From Seohaeicola_A nanhaiensis (lineage in GTDB: Bacteria; Pseudomonadota; Alphaproteobacteria; Rhodobacterales; Rhodobacteraceae), in the NCBI RefSeq assembly GCF_042654245.1, contig NZ_JBHSGI010000034.1, positions 124,001 to 188,000 on the forward strand: a stretch of 64,000 nt of DNA, read 5' to 3'. The notes under the pieces are model-generated. The model was not told the DNA's origin and ran no database searches. It worked only from the letters and a program-made list of their open reading frames with translations. Positions 33,973-42,360 of this stretch are shown here, piece after piece. How positions within the stretch are numbered: position 1 is the first letter of the stretch; each line of letters opens with the position of its first letter. The translations under genes were made by a program, and so were the position numbers.

Positions 33973-35616
33973 ATGGCCGAAACCACAAATGAACAGGGGA
34001 TACCCGAGCCGGAGGGCGCGGCTGCGGTCATCGAGACCGACTACAGCATCGGACAGGACAATATCGACGGGCAGGTCGGGCCCTTCGGGTTCGACATCCA
34101 CAACCCCGTCTTCCTGATCTCGGGCCTGTCGATCATCGCCTTCGTCTTCTACACGCTCGCGCTGCCGGAACAGGCGGGGGCGGCGTTTTCCTGGCTGTTC
34201 GGGGCGGTGACCAAGGGGTTTGACTGGTTCTTCCTGGGGGCTGCGAACATCTTTGTCATCTTCTGCCTGCTGCTGATCGTGACCCCGGTCGGCAAGGTGC
34301 GACTGGGCGGCGCAGATGCGACGCCGGACTACGGTTATGTCGGCTGGTTCGCGATGCTTTTCGCGGCCGGCATGGGCATCGGGCTGATGTTCTTCGGCGT
34401 GCTGGAGCCGGTTTATCACATGGCGATCTCGGAGCCGCTGGGCGTGCCGTCGCCGTTCGATGCCGAGGGCAATATCATCCCAGAGAACGTCGAAGCGGCC
34501 AAGCGCATGGGCCTTGCGGCGACGATCTTCCACTGGGGTCTGCACCCCTGGGCGATCTATGCGGTGGTGGCGCTGGCACTGGCCTTGTTCAGCTATAACA
34601 AGGGGCTGCCGCTGACCATCCGCTCGGCCTTCTACCCGATCCTCGGGGAACGGGTCTGGGGCTGGTGGGGCCATGCCATCGACACGCTTGCGGTCTTTGC
34701 GACGCTGTTCGGGCTGGCCACCTCGCTCGGCTTTGGCGCGCAGCAGGCGAATGCGGGTCTGAACCACGTCTTCGGCGTGCCGGTCGGGCCGACCGCGCAG
34801 GTGATCCTGATCAGCGGCATCACCGCCATTGCGCTGATCTCGGTGCTGCGCGGGCTGGACGGCGGCGTGAAGGTGCTGTCGGAAATCAACATCGGCATTG
34901 CCGCGCTGCTTCTGCTGTTCGTGCTGCTGGCCGGGCCGACGCTGCTGATCCTGACCGATTTCGGGCAGGGGCTGGTGGCCTACATCGGGTCGATCGTGCC
35001 ACTGTCCAACCCGATCGGACGGGACGACACCGGCTTTGTGCAGGGCTGGACCTCGTTCTACTGGGCCTGGTGGATCAGCTGGTCGCCCTTCGTGGGCATG
35101 TTTATCGCCCGCGTCAGCCGCGGCCGCACGGTGCGCGAGTTCATCACCTGCGTGCTGATCGTGCCGAGCCTGGTCTGCGTGCTGTGGATGGCGGTCTTTG
35201 GCGGCGTGGCCATCGACCAGGTGCTGAGCGATCCGGCCACGAGCCAGGTCAAGGCGCAGGTGATCGATGCCTATAACCCGCCGCTGTCGCTGTTTGCGAT
35301 GCTGGAGGGGCTGCCGCTGTCCAACATCACCTCGGTGATCGCGATTGTGCTGGTGATCGTGTTCTTCGTCACCTCGTCGGATTCGGGGTCGCTGGTGATC
35401 GACACGATCACGGCGGGCGGCAAGGTCGATGCGCCGGTGCCGCAGCGGGTGTTCTGGTGCGTCTTCGAAGGCGCGGTGGCCATCGTGCTGCTGCTCTCGG
35501 CGGGCGGTCTGCAGTCGCTGCAATCCATGGTCATCTCGACCGGATTGCCTTTCACGGTGGTGCTGCTGCTGATGTGCTGGGCGATCTGGAAGGGCCTGCG
35601 GTCCGAACCGCGCTGA
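33973..35616 (+). CDS. BCCT family betaine/carnitine/choline-type transporter
   Basis: Secondary carrier for quaternary ammonium or sulfonium compounds, 547 aa, about twelve transmembrane segments. The glycine-rich GMGIGLMFFGVLEP and the aromatic segment SFYWAWWISWSPFVGMF are the binding and coupling signatures. An 80-residue acidic N terminus precedes the first segment. Glycine betaine, choline or DMSP are candidate substrates; the nearby AcuI gene makes DMSP attractive but not proven. A clear terminator follows. Confidence 0.93.
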   Translation: MAETTNEQGIPEPEGAAAVIETDYSIGQDNIDGQVGPFGFDIHNPVFLISGLSIIAFVFYTLALPEQAGAAFSWLFGAVTKGFDWFFLGAANIFVIFCLLLIVTPVGKVRLGGADATPDYGYVGWFAMLFAAGMGIGLMFFGVLEPVYHMAISEPLGVPSPFDAEGNIIPENVEAAKRMGLAATIFHWGLHPWAIYAVVALALALFSYNKGLPLTIRSAFYPILGERVWGWWGHAIDTLAVFATLFGLATSLGFGAQQANAGLNHVFGVPVGPTAQVILISGITAIALISVLRGLDGGVKVLSEINIGIAALLLLFVLLAGPTLLILTDFGQGLVAYIGSIVPLSNPIGRDDTGFVQGWTSFYWAWWISWSPFVGMFIARVSRGRTVREFITCVLIVPSLVCVLWMAVFGGVAIDQVLSDPATSQVKAQVIDAYNPPLSLFAMLEGLPLSNITSVIAIVLVIVFFVTSSDSGSLVIDTITAGGKVDAPVPQRVFWCVFEGAVAIVLLLSAGGLQSLQSMVISTGLPFTVVLLLMCWAIWKGLRSEPR

Positions 35617-35643
35617 GGCGATCACAAAAACGCCATCGAAAGG

Positions 35644-35680
35644 CGGCCCCGCAGCTTGCGCTGTGGGGCCGTTTCGTATT
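35644..35680 (+). terminator. rho-independent terminator after the BCCT gene
   Basis: Stem GGCCCCGCAG/CTGTGGGGCC (one mismatch) around a short CTTGCG loop, followed by GTTTCGTATTTC, a broken T-run. It separates the BCCT gene from the aminotransferase gene. Confidence 0.75.
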
Positions 35681-35691
35681 TCAGTGCTGCC

Positions 35692-36915
35692 ATGACACTC
35701 GATATCGACTTCGTGCGGGCACAGTTTCCCGCGTTTTCCGAGCCTTCGCTGGCGGGTATCGCGCATTTCGAGAATGCCGGTGGCTCCTATGCCTGCGGTC
35801 CCGTGATCGAGCGGCTGACCCGGTTCTACCGGCAGCGCAAGGTGCAGCCCTATGGCCCCGCCGATCCCACCCGGCTGGCCGGGGAAGAGATGGACGAGGC
35901 GCGCACGCGGATGGCGGCGATCCTGGGCGTGGCGGCGGACGAGCTGAGCTTTGGCCCCTCGACCACCGCCAATACCTATGTGCTGGCGCAGGCCTTCCGG
36001 CAGTGGATGAAGCCGGGCGAGGCGATTGTTGTCACCAATCAGGACCACGAGGCCAACTCTGGGCCCTGGCGGCGGCTGGCGGCCGAGGGCATCGAGATCC
36101 GCGAGTGGAAGATGGACCCCGAGACCGGCCATCTGGATCCCGAGACGCTGGAAGACATCCTGGACGAGAAGGTGCGGCTGGTCTGTTTCCCGCATTGTTC
36201 CAACGTGGTGGGCGAGATAAACTCGGTGACCGAGATCACCGCCGTCGCCCATGCGGCGGGGGCCTTTGTCTGCGTCGATGGCGTCTCCTATGCGCCGCAT
36301 GGCTTTGCCGATGTGGGGGCGCTGGGGCCGGATATCTACCTGTTCTCGGCCTACAAGACCTATGGGCCGCATCAGGGGCTGATGGTGATCCGCCGCGCCC
36401 TGGGCGAGCTGCTGCCGAACCAGGGGCATCATTTCAACGGCGGCTCGCTCTACAAGCGGTTCACACCCGCGGGGCCGGATCACGCACAGATCGCGGCCTG
36501 TGCGGGCATGGCGGATTACGTCGACCTGCTGGCCGATCATCACGGCGCGCCGGCGGGCAAGCCGTCCAAGCGCGGGACCTTCGTGCATGACGCGATGCGG
36601 GCGCGGGAGATCGAATTGCTGCAGCCGCTGCTTGATGCGGTCAAGGCGCGCAATGCGGTGCGGCTGATCGGGCCGTCGGATGCGCGGGTGCGGGCGCCGA
36701 CGGTGACGCTGGCGCTGAACGGCAGCCCCGAGGCGGTGAACGCCGAACTGGCGCGGCGCGGGATCATGGCGGGGGCGGGCGATTTTTACGCCGGGCGCGC
36801 GCTGGCCGGTGTCGGGGCCGATGCGGACAAGGGCGTGCTGCGGCTGAGTTTCACCCATTACACCGCGCAGGACGATATCGACCGGCTGTTGAACGCGCTC
36901 GACGATCTGTTGTGA
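35692..36915 (+). CDS. class V aminotransferase / cysteine desulfurase-like protein
   Basis: A 407-aa PLP enzyme of fold type I, class V. HFENAGGSYACGPVIERL near residue 25 and FGPSTTANTYVLAQAF near residue 85 are typical; VCVDGVSYAPHGFADV holds the ring-stacking Asp and LFSAYKTYGPHQG the Schiff-base Lys. The catalytic cysteine loop of true NifS/SufS desulfurases is not evident, so a transaminase, lyase or kynureninase-like activity is as likely. ATG at 35692 lies just after the terminator. It appears monocistronic. Confidence 0.85.
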   Translation: MTLDIDFVRAQFPAFSEPSLAGIAHFENAGGSYACGPVIERLTRFYRQRKVQPYGPADPTRLAGEEMDEARTRMAAILGVAADELSFGPSTTANTYVLAQAFRQWMKPGEAIVVTNQDHEANSGPWRRLAAEGIEIREWKMDPETGHLDPETLEDILDEKVRLVCFPHCSNVVGEINSVTEITAVAHAAGAFVCVDGVSYAPHGFADVGALGPDIYLFSAYKTYGPHQGLMVIRRALGELLPNQGHHFNGGSLYKRFTPAGPDHAQIAACAGMADYVDLLADHHGAPAGKPSKRGTFVHDAMRAREIELLQPLLDAVKARNAVRLIGPSDARVRAPTVTLALNGSPEAVNAELARRGIMAGAGDFYAGRALAGVGADADKGVLRLSFTHYTAQDDIDRLLNALDDLL

Positions 36916-36942
36916 TCCACCCGGGCGACCGGACCGTATCCT
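36913..36942 (+). promoter_or_regulatory. candidate ECF sigma-E type promoter upstream of phr
   Basis: TGATCC (36913-36918) is followed after 18 bases by TATCCT (36937-36942), 24 bases before the photolyase start. Rhodobacter sphaeroides RpoE promoters use a TGATCC -35 and control phrA and cfaA; the -10 here is only a partial match. Confidence 0.4.
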
Positions 36943-36965
36943 GTTGAGAATACAGGCGGGACGGG

Positions 36966-38390
36966 ATGGCTGAGCAGACTCCGATACTTCTGTGGTTCCG
37001 GCGCGACCTGCGGCTGGGCGACCACGCGGCGCTGAGCGCCGCCTGCGAGAGCGGGCGGGCGGTGATCCCGGTATTCATCTTGGATGAGGAGACCGAGGGC
37101 TTGGGCGCGGCGCCGAAATGGCGGCTGGGCAAGGGGCTGGAGGTCTTTGGAAAGGCGCTGGCCGAAAAGGGCAGCCGGCTGGTGCTGCGCCGGGGCGCGG
37201 CGCAGGCGGTGCTGGATGCGCTGATCGAAGAGACCGGGGCCGGTGCGGTCTGGTGGTCGCGGCTCTACGATCCGGCCAGCGTGGCGCGGGATACGGGCGT
37301 GAAGGCGGCGCTGAAAGAGCGCGGGATCGACGCGCGGTCCTTCGGGGGGCATCTGCTGTTCGAGCCCTGGACCGTCGAGACCGGGCAGGGCGGGTTCTAC
37401 AAGGTCTTCACGCCGTTCTGGAAATCGGTGCGAGGGCGCGATCCGGGTGCGCCACGACCGGCGCCGGGAAAGATCGCCGCGCCGGGCAAATGGCCGGCTT
37501 CGGACAAGCTGGAGGACTGGGATCTGGGCGCGGCGATGGACCGGGGCGGCGCTGTGGTGGCGCGGTTCGAGCGGGTCGGCGAGGCGGCGGCGCTGGAACG
37601 GCTGGAGAGCTTTATCGAGGAGGGTGTCAACGGCTATCGCGAACGGCGCGATCGGCCGGGTGTCGATGGCACCTCCGGTCTGTCGGGGTTCCTGAGCCTG
37701 GGCGAGATCAGCCCGCACCGGGTCTGGGCCGCGGGCAGCCGGGCGGCCGAGGAGGGCAAGCGCGGTGCCGATACATTCCTGAAGGAGCTGGGCTGGCGCG
37801 AGTTCGCCTATCACCTGATGCACCACACGCCGCGGATCCTGACGGACAACTGGCGCGAGGAATGGGACGCCTTTCCCTGGGACAACGATGAACGCCACAA
37901 GGAGATCCGCGACTGGAAGCAGGGCCGCACCGGCGTGCCCTTTGTCGATGCCGGGCTGCGCGAGATGTATGTGACGGGGCGGATGCACAACCGCGCGCGC
38001 ATGGTGGTGGCGAGCTATCTGACCAAGCATCTGCTGACCGACTGGCGCGTCGGGATGCGCTGGTTCGAGGACTGCCTGACCGATTGGGATCCGGCGAGCA
38101 ATGCGCTTGGCTGGCAGTGGGTTGCGGGGTCGGGGCCGGATGCGGCGCCCTATTTCCGCATTTTCAACCCCGAGACGCAGCTGGAGAAGTTCGACAAGAA
38201 GGGGCTGTATACGCGGGCCTGGATTGCCGAGGGGCAGGACGATCCGCCCGAGACCGCGCTGGCCTATTTCGAGGCGGTGCCGCGCAGCTGGGGCCTGTCG
38301 CCAGATGACGCCTATCCCGACCCGCTGATCGGGTTGAAAGAGGGGCGCGAGCGCGCCCTGCGCGCCTATGAGGGGCGCGCTGAGAGATGA
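36966..38390 (+). CDS. phr: deoxyribodipyrimidine photolyase / cryptochrome family
   Basis: FAD-dependent enzyme that repairs UV cyclobutane dimers with light, 474 aa. The N-terminal antenna domain starts LLWFRRDLRLGDHAALSAA. The C-terminal FAD domain has GWREFAYHLMHHTPRI, then TGVPFVDAGLREMYVTGRMH NRARM (split by spacing here), TDWDPASNALGWQWVAGSG and RIFNPETQLEKFD, all close to class I CPD photolyases. A cyclopropane fatty acid synthase gene follows after 58 bases, an order also known in Rhodobacter. Confidence 0.92.
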   Translation: MAEQTPILLWFRRDLRLGDHAALSAACESGRAVIPVFILDEETEGLGAAPKWRLGKGLEVFGKALAEKGSRLVLRRGAAQAVLDALIEETGAGAVWWSRLYDPASVARDTGVKAALKERGIDARSFGGHLLFEPWTVETGQGGFYKVFTPFWKSVRGRDPGAPRPAPGKIAAPGKWPASDKLEDWDLGAAMDRGGAVVARFERVGEAAALERLESFIEEGVNGYRERRDRPGVDGTSGLSGFLSLGEISPHRVWAAGSRAAEEGKRGADTFLKELGWREFAYHLMHHTPRILTDNWREEWDAFPWDNDERHKEIRDWKQGRTGVPFVDAGLREMYVTGRMHNRARMVVASYLTKHLLTDWRVGMRWFEDCLTDWDPASNALGWQWVAGSGPDAAPYFRIFNPETQLEKFDKKGLYTRAWIAEGQDDPPETALAYFEAVPRSWGLSPDDAYPDPLIGLKEGRERALRAYEGRAER

Positions 38391-38448
38391 CTTGCCAGAC
38401 GGGCGGATTCCGACAAGTCTTGGCCGATAACCACGATGGGGAGTGGGT

Positions 38449-39657
38449 ATGATCCTGACGGAGACCAAAAGGCAGGCCAATCTGCCCCGTTACTTCGGGC
38501 CGGCCTTCGAGCGGCTGAAGAAGATCGAGAATGGCCGGCTGGACGTGCGGCTGCCGGACGGGCGGGTGTTTCGCGCCGAGGGGTCAAATCCGGGGCCGGT
38601 GGCCGAACTGGTGGTGCAGCACCCCGACATCTTCGCGCGGCTGGTGCGCGAGGGCGACCTGGGGTTCTGCGACGCCTATCTGGAGGAATGGTGGAGCACG
38701 CCCGACCTGCAGGCCTTCATGGATCTGGTGCATCAGGGCAATGACGAAATCTATGACGGCTTTCCCGGCATGGGGCTGCTGCGGGCCTATGAGCGCCTGC
38801 GGTTCTGGCTGAAGCGGAACCACCGGGCGCAGGCGCAGAAAAACATCGCCTATCACTATGATCTGGGGAACGATTTCTACCGTCTATGGCTGGACGAGAC
38901 GATGACCTATTCCAGCGCTCTGTTCCAGACGGGGCAGGAAAGCACCGAAAAGGCGCAGATCGCAAAATATGCCAGCCTGATCGACCAGATGGGCGCGAAA
39001 CCCGGCGATCACGTGCTGGAAATCGGCTGTGGCTGGGGCGGCTTTGCCGAATATGCGGCGAAGGAACGGGGGCTGCGGGTGACCGGGCTGACCATCAGCA
39101 AGGAGCAGTTCAACTATGCCTCGCAACGTATTGCGAATGCGGGACTTTCCGGAATGGTGGACTTCAAGCTGCAGGATTACCGCGACGAGCGGGGCACCTA
39201 TGACGGCATCGCGAGCATCGAGATGTTCGAGGCGGTGGGGCAGAAATACTGGCCGGTCTATTTCGACACGGTTCGCGAGCGGCTGAAGCCCGGCGGCAAT
39301 GCGACACTGCAGATCATCACCGTGGCCGACCGGCGCTGGGAGGCCTATCGCAAGGGCGTCGATTTCATCCAGAAGCACATCTTTCCGGGGGGCATGCTGC
39401 CAAGCCCGATGGCGCTGCGCCGCCAGATCGAACAGGCGGGGCTGGGCATCGTGCGGTCGGTCGAGTTCGGCAAGAGCTATGACATCACGCTGCGGCGTTG
39501 GCACGAGACTTTCAACAGCCGCTGGGACCAGATCGCGGAGATGGGTTTTGACAACAGGTTCAGACGGATGTGGAATTTCTATTTGACTTCCTGCGCCGCC
39601 GCCTTCGACAGTGCGACCGTCGACGTGACCCAGATCACGGTGTCGCGCCCCTCGTAA
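38449..39657 (+). CDS. cfa: cyclopropane-fatty-acyl-phospholipid synthase
   Basis: A 402-aa SAM-dependent enzyme adding a methylene group across double bonds of membrane lipids. The SAM site is VLEIGCGWGGFAEYAAKERG near residue 185, preceded by HYDLGNDFYRLWLDETMTYS and followed by FDSIE-like IASIEMFEAVG. KHIFPGGMLPSP near residue 310 is also conserved. ATG at 38449 is preferred to a GTG two codons earlier. It lies between phr and trgA in a stress-related run and probably protects membranes against oxidants (inference). Confidence 0.92.
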   Translation: MILTETKRQANLPRYFGPAFERLKKIENGRLDVRLPDGRVFRAEGSNPGPVAELVVQHPDIFARLVREGDLGFCDAYLEEWWSTPDLQAFMDLVHQGNDEIYDGFPGMGLLRAYERLRFWLKRNHRAQAQKNIAYHYDLGNDFYRLWLDETMTYSSALFQTGQESTEKAQIAKYASLIDQMGAKPGDHVLEIGCGWGGFAEYAAKERGLRVTGLTISKEQFNYASQRIANAGLSGMVDFKLQDYRDERGTYDGIASIEMFEAVGQKYWPVYFDTVRERLKPGGNATLQIITVADRRWEAYRKGVDFIQKHIFPGGMLPSPMALRRQIEQAGLGIVRSVEFGKSYDITLRRWHETFNSRWDQIAEMGFDNRFRRMWNFYLTSCAAAFDSATVDVTQITVSRPS

Positions 39658-39669
39658 ACTGGACCCCGG

Positions 39670-40110
39670 ATGCCCGACGCCGCCCGCCTTGTCGCCGCCC
39701 TGAGCCTTGCGCTTCTGGCCTTCATCGTGTCCGGGCAGATCGTGCCGCTGATGCCCGAGGGCATGGACTTCGGCTATTTCACCTGGGTGAACGTGGGGAT
39801 CGGGCTGGTCTGCGGCTGGGGGATCATGGGCAAGCGCGCCGGGCGCGGGATCACGAACGCCATCAACAACGGCATCACCGGCATGGTCGCCCTGGTGTTC
39901 TGGGGGCTGTTCGTGCAGGGCACCTACGAGATGATGCGCCTGGCGATGCGGCACCGCTATGACGGGCCGCTGGAGGCGATCGGTGCGATCTTCAAGATCG
40001 GCATCCAGTATGGCGCCACCATGCTGGTCACGCATATCGTGGTGACGCTGCTCGTGGGCGGGGTTCTGGCGGGGCTGGCCACCGAATACGCCTGGCGCAC
40101 CTGGCGTTGA
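39670..40110 (+). CDS. trgA: TrgA family membrane protein
   Basis: A 146-aa protein with four hydrophobic segments, recognised as TrgA of the Rhodobacter tellurite-resistance locus: PLMPEGMDFGYFTWVNVGIG near residue 30 and GRGITNAINNGITGMVALVF are typical. The mechanism is unknown. Its position directly before trgB and cysK reproduces the locus described in Rhodobacter sphaeroides. It is 12 bases after the cfa stop. Confidence 0.87.
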   Translation: MPDAARLVAALSLALLAFIVSGQIVPLMPEGMDFGYFTWVNVGIGLVCGWGIMGKRAGRGITNAINNGITGMVALVFWGLFVQGTYEMMRLAMRHRYDGPLEAIGAIFKIGIQYGATMLVTHIVVTLLVGGVLAGLATEYAWRTWR

Positions 40111-40139
40111 AATCGTTTTGAATCAGAAGAGTGTGAGCC

Positions 40140-41273
40140 GTGGCTGATCTGTTTTTCTATGGCACGCTGTGCCATGTTCCGCTGCTGGAGCTGGTCGCGG
40201 GACGCGCGCGCGAGGAGCTGGATCTGCATCCGGCGGTCCTGCCAGACCATGCTGCCTATTGGGTGGAGGGCGAGGCCTTTCCGCTGATCCGGGCCGAAGC
40301 GGGCGGCGCAGCTCGGGGCCTGCTGGCGCGGGGGCTGAGCGAGGCGGAGGTCGCGCGGCTGGCGTTCTACGAGGGCGGCTTCAGCTTTGACCTGACGCCG
40401 AAGACGGTGCATCTGGACGCGGGCGGCACGGCGCAGGCACGGTTCTTTCTGGCCCATGACGGGCTGTGGCAGGCGGGCGCGCCTTGGGATCTGGCCGAAT
40501 GGCAGCGCCTGTGGGCCCCGGTCAACATGCGCGCGGCGGCGGAGATCATGGATTGGTACGGGCGGCTGACACCCGATGAGATGGCGCCGAGGTTCGGCCC
40601 GATCCAGCGGCGCGCGTTCTCGCAGGTGCTGGCGACGCACCGCCTGGCCGATCCGGTGCGGGATGTGGCGCGGGACGTGCGGGTGGCGGAACATCGGCGC
40701 GCCTATCTCAAGTTCTTCGCGGTCGACGAGATGGACCTGCAATATCGCCGCCACGACGGGCGGATGAGCACGGTGCTGAACCGTGCGGCGTTGCTGGTGG
40801 GCGAAGCCTCGGTCGTGATGCCCTATGATCCGAGGCTGGACGCGGTGCTGCTGGTGGAACAATTCCGCGCACCGGTCTTCATGGTGGGCGATCCCAACCC
40901 CTGGGTGTGGGAGCCGGTGGCGGGGCTGGTCGATGCCGGCGAGACGCCAGAGGAATGCGCCCGGCGCGAGGCGATGGAGGAGGCCGGGCTGACGGTGACG
41001 CGGCTGGAACCGGCCGGGAAGGTCTATTCCTCGACCGGGTCGTCTAGTGAATTTCTGAACCTTTACATTGGCATATGCGATCTTTCTCAGGTTCCGTCCG
41101 GCGGCGGTGGGTTGGTGTCCGAAGGCGAGGATCTGCGCAGCCGGGTGCTGTCCTATGACGAGCTGATGGCGGGCGTGGATGCCGAGGCCTTCCGCGACAT
41201 GCCGCTGGTCACCACCGCGCTGTGGCTGGCAAGGCACCGCGACCGCCTGCGCGCCGAGGCCACGGGCGCTTGA
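40140..41273 (+). CDS. trgB: TrgB: gamma-glutamylcyclotransferase-like plus NUDIX hydrolase fusion
   Basis: A 377-aa two-domain protein. Residues 1-150 begin LFFYGTLCHVPLLELVAGR, the start of the GGCT/AIG2-like fold. Residues 180-370 form a NUDIX hydrolase of the ADP-ribose pyrophosphatase group; the NUDIX box GLVDAGETPEECARREAMEE followed by AGL fits the consensus fully. It is part of the trgA-trgB-cysK tellurite-resistance locus. Nucleoside-diphosphate hydrolysis is by family; the role in tellurite resistance is not explained by the domains. Confidence 0.88.
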   Translation: MADLFFYGTLCHVPLLELVAGRAREELDLHPAVLPDHAAYWVEGEAFPLIRAEAGGAARGLLARGLSEAEVARLAFYEGGFSFDLTPKTVHLDAGGTAQARFFLAHDGLWQAGAPWDLAEWQRLWAPVNMRAAAEIMDWYGRLTPDEMAPRFGPIQRRAFSQVLATHRLADPVRDVARDVRVAEHRRAYLKFFAVDEMDLQYRRHDGRMSTVLNRAALLVGEASVVMPYDPRLDAVLLVEQFRAPVFMVGDPNPWVWEPVAGLVDAGETPEECARREAMEEAGLTVTRLEPAGKVYSSTGSSSEFLNLYIGICDLSQVPSGGGGLVSEGEDLRSRVLSYDELMAGVDAEAFRDMPLVTTALWLARHRDRLRAEATGA

Positions 41274-41325
41274 GGTCGTCCCCAAGCGGGGCTACAGCTT
41301 GGGGAAACCGACCGAGGGGGACTTC

Positions 41326-42360
41326 ATGCGCATCGCACGCGATCTGGCCGACGCCGTTGGAAACACACCGCTGATCCGGCTGCGCCGTGTCAGCGACGAG
41401 ACCGGGTGCGAGATCCTCGGCAAGGCTGAATTCATGAACCCCGGCCAGTCGGTCAAGGACCGCGCGGCGCTGTTCATCATCAAGGACGCCATCGCGCGCG
41501 GCACGCTGAAACCCGGCGGCACGATTGTCGAGGGCACGGCGGGCAATACCGGCATCGGCCTGTCGCTGGTCGGGGCGTCAATGGGGTTCAAGACGGTGAT
41601 CGTCATCCCCGAGACGCAGTCCGAGGAAAAGAAGGACATGCTGCGGCTGGCCGGCGCCGAGCTGGTGCAGGTGCCCGCGGCGCCCTATCGCAACCCGAAC
41701 AACTACATCCATTACTCCCAGCGTCTGGCCGAGCAGTTGGCCCAGACAGAGCCGAACGGCGCGATCTGGGCGAACCAGTTCGACAATACCGCGAACCGGC
41801 AGGCGCATGTCGAGACGACCGGCCCCGAGATCTGGGAGCAGACCGGCGGCAAGGTGCACGGGTTCAGCGCGGCGGCCGGATCCGGCGGGACGCTGGCCGG
41901 GGTGGCCGATGTGCTGCAGCCCAAGGGCGTGAAGATCGCCCTGGCCGACCCGATGGGCGCGGCGCTGTACAGCTATTACACCACCGGAGAGCTGAAATCC
42001 GAGGGCGGCTCGATCACCGAGGGCATCGGACAGGGGCGGATCACGAAGAACCTGGAAGGCTTCCGGCCCGATTACGCCTATCAGATCCCGGATGCCGAGG
42101 CGTTGCCCTATATCTTTGACCTGCTGCGCGACGAGGGGCTGTGCCTGGGCGGATCCTCGGGAATCAATATCGCCGGGGCGGTGCGGCTGGCGCGGGATCT
42201 GGGGCCGGGACATACGATCGTGACGATCCTCTGCGACTATGGCTCGCGCTATCAGTCCAAGCTGTTCAACCGGGATTTCCTGGCCGAGAAGGGCCTGCCG
42301 GTCCCGTCGTGGATGACCCGCGCGCCGGCTTCGATTCCGGGCGTCTTCGTCGACGGATGA
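41326..42360 (+). CDS. cysK: cysteine synthase A
   Basis: O-acetylserine sulfhydrylase, 344 aa, a PLP enzyme making cysteine from O-acetylserine and sulfide. It has GNTPLIRL near residue 12, the Schiff-base Lys in NPGQSVKDRAAL, the substrate loop EGTAGNTGIGLSL and the phosphate loop GSGGTLAGVADVL. The C-terminal GLCLGGSSGINIAGAV is also typical. ATG at 41326 gives the expected N terminus. It is adjacent to trgAB as in Rhodobacter, where it contributes to tellurite resistance. Its stop overlaps the MscS gene start. Confidence 0.93.
   Translation: MRIARDLADAVGNTPLIRLRRVSDETGCEILGKAEFMNPGQSVKDRAALFIIKDAIARGTLKPGGTIVEGTAGNTGIGLSLVGASMGFKTVIVIPETQSEEKKDMLRLAGAELVQVPAAPYRNPNNYIHYSQRLAEQLAQTEPNGAIWANQFDNTANRQAHVETTGPEIWEQTGGKVHGFSAAAGSGGTLAGVADVLQPKGVKIALADPMGAALYSYYTTGELKSEGGSITEGIGQGRITKNLEGFRPDYAYQIPDAEALPYIFDLLRDEGLCLGGSSGINIAGAVRLARDLGPGHTIVTILCDYGSRYQSKLFNRDFLAEKGLPVPSWMTRAPASIPGVFVDG

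Noticed and set aside
33952..36858. A 968-codon minus-strand open frame over the BCCT and aminotransferase genes
   Set aside because: Composition is Arg, His and Gln repeats without hydrophobic core; both plus-strand genes are well supported. It also crosses a terminator.
35692..36915. Assignment as SufS/NifS cysteine desulfurase
   Set aside because: PLP motifs fit class V but no persulfide cysteine loop is evident and no iron-sulfur cluster genes are nearby.
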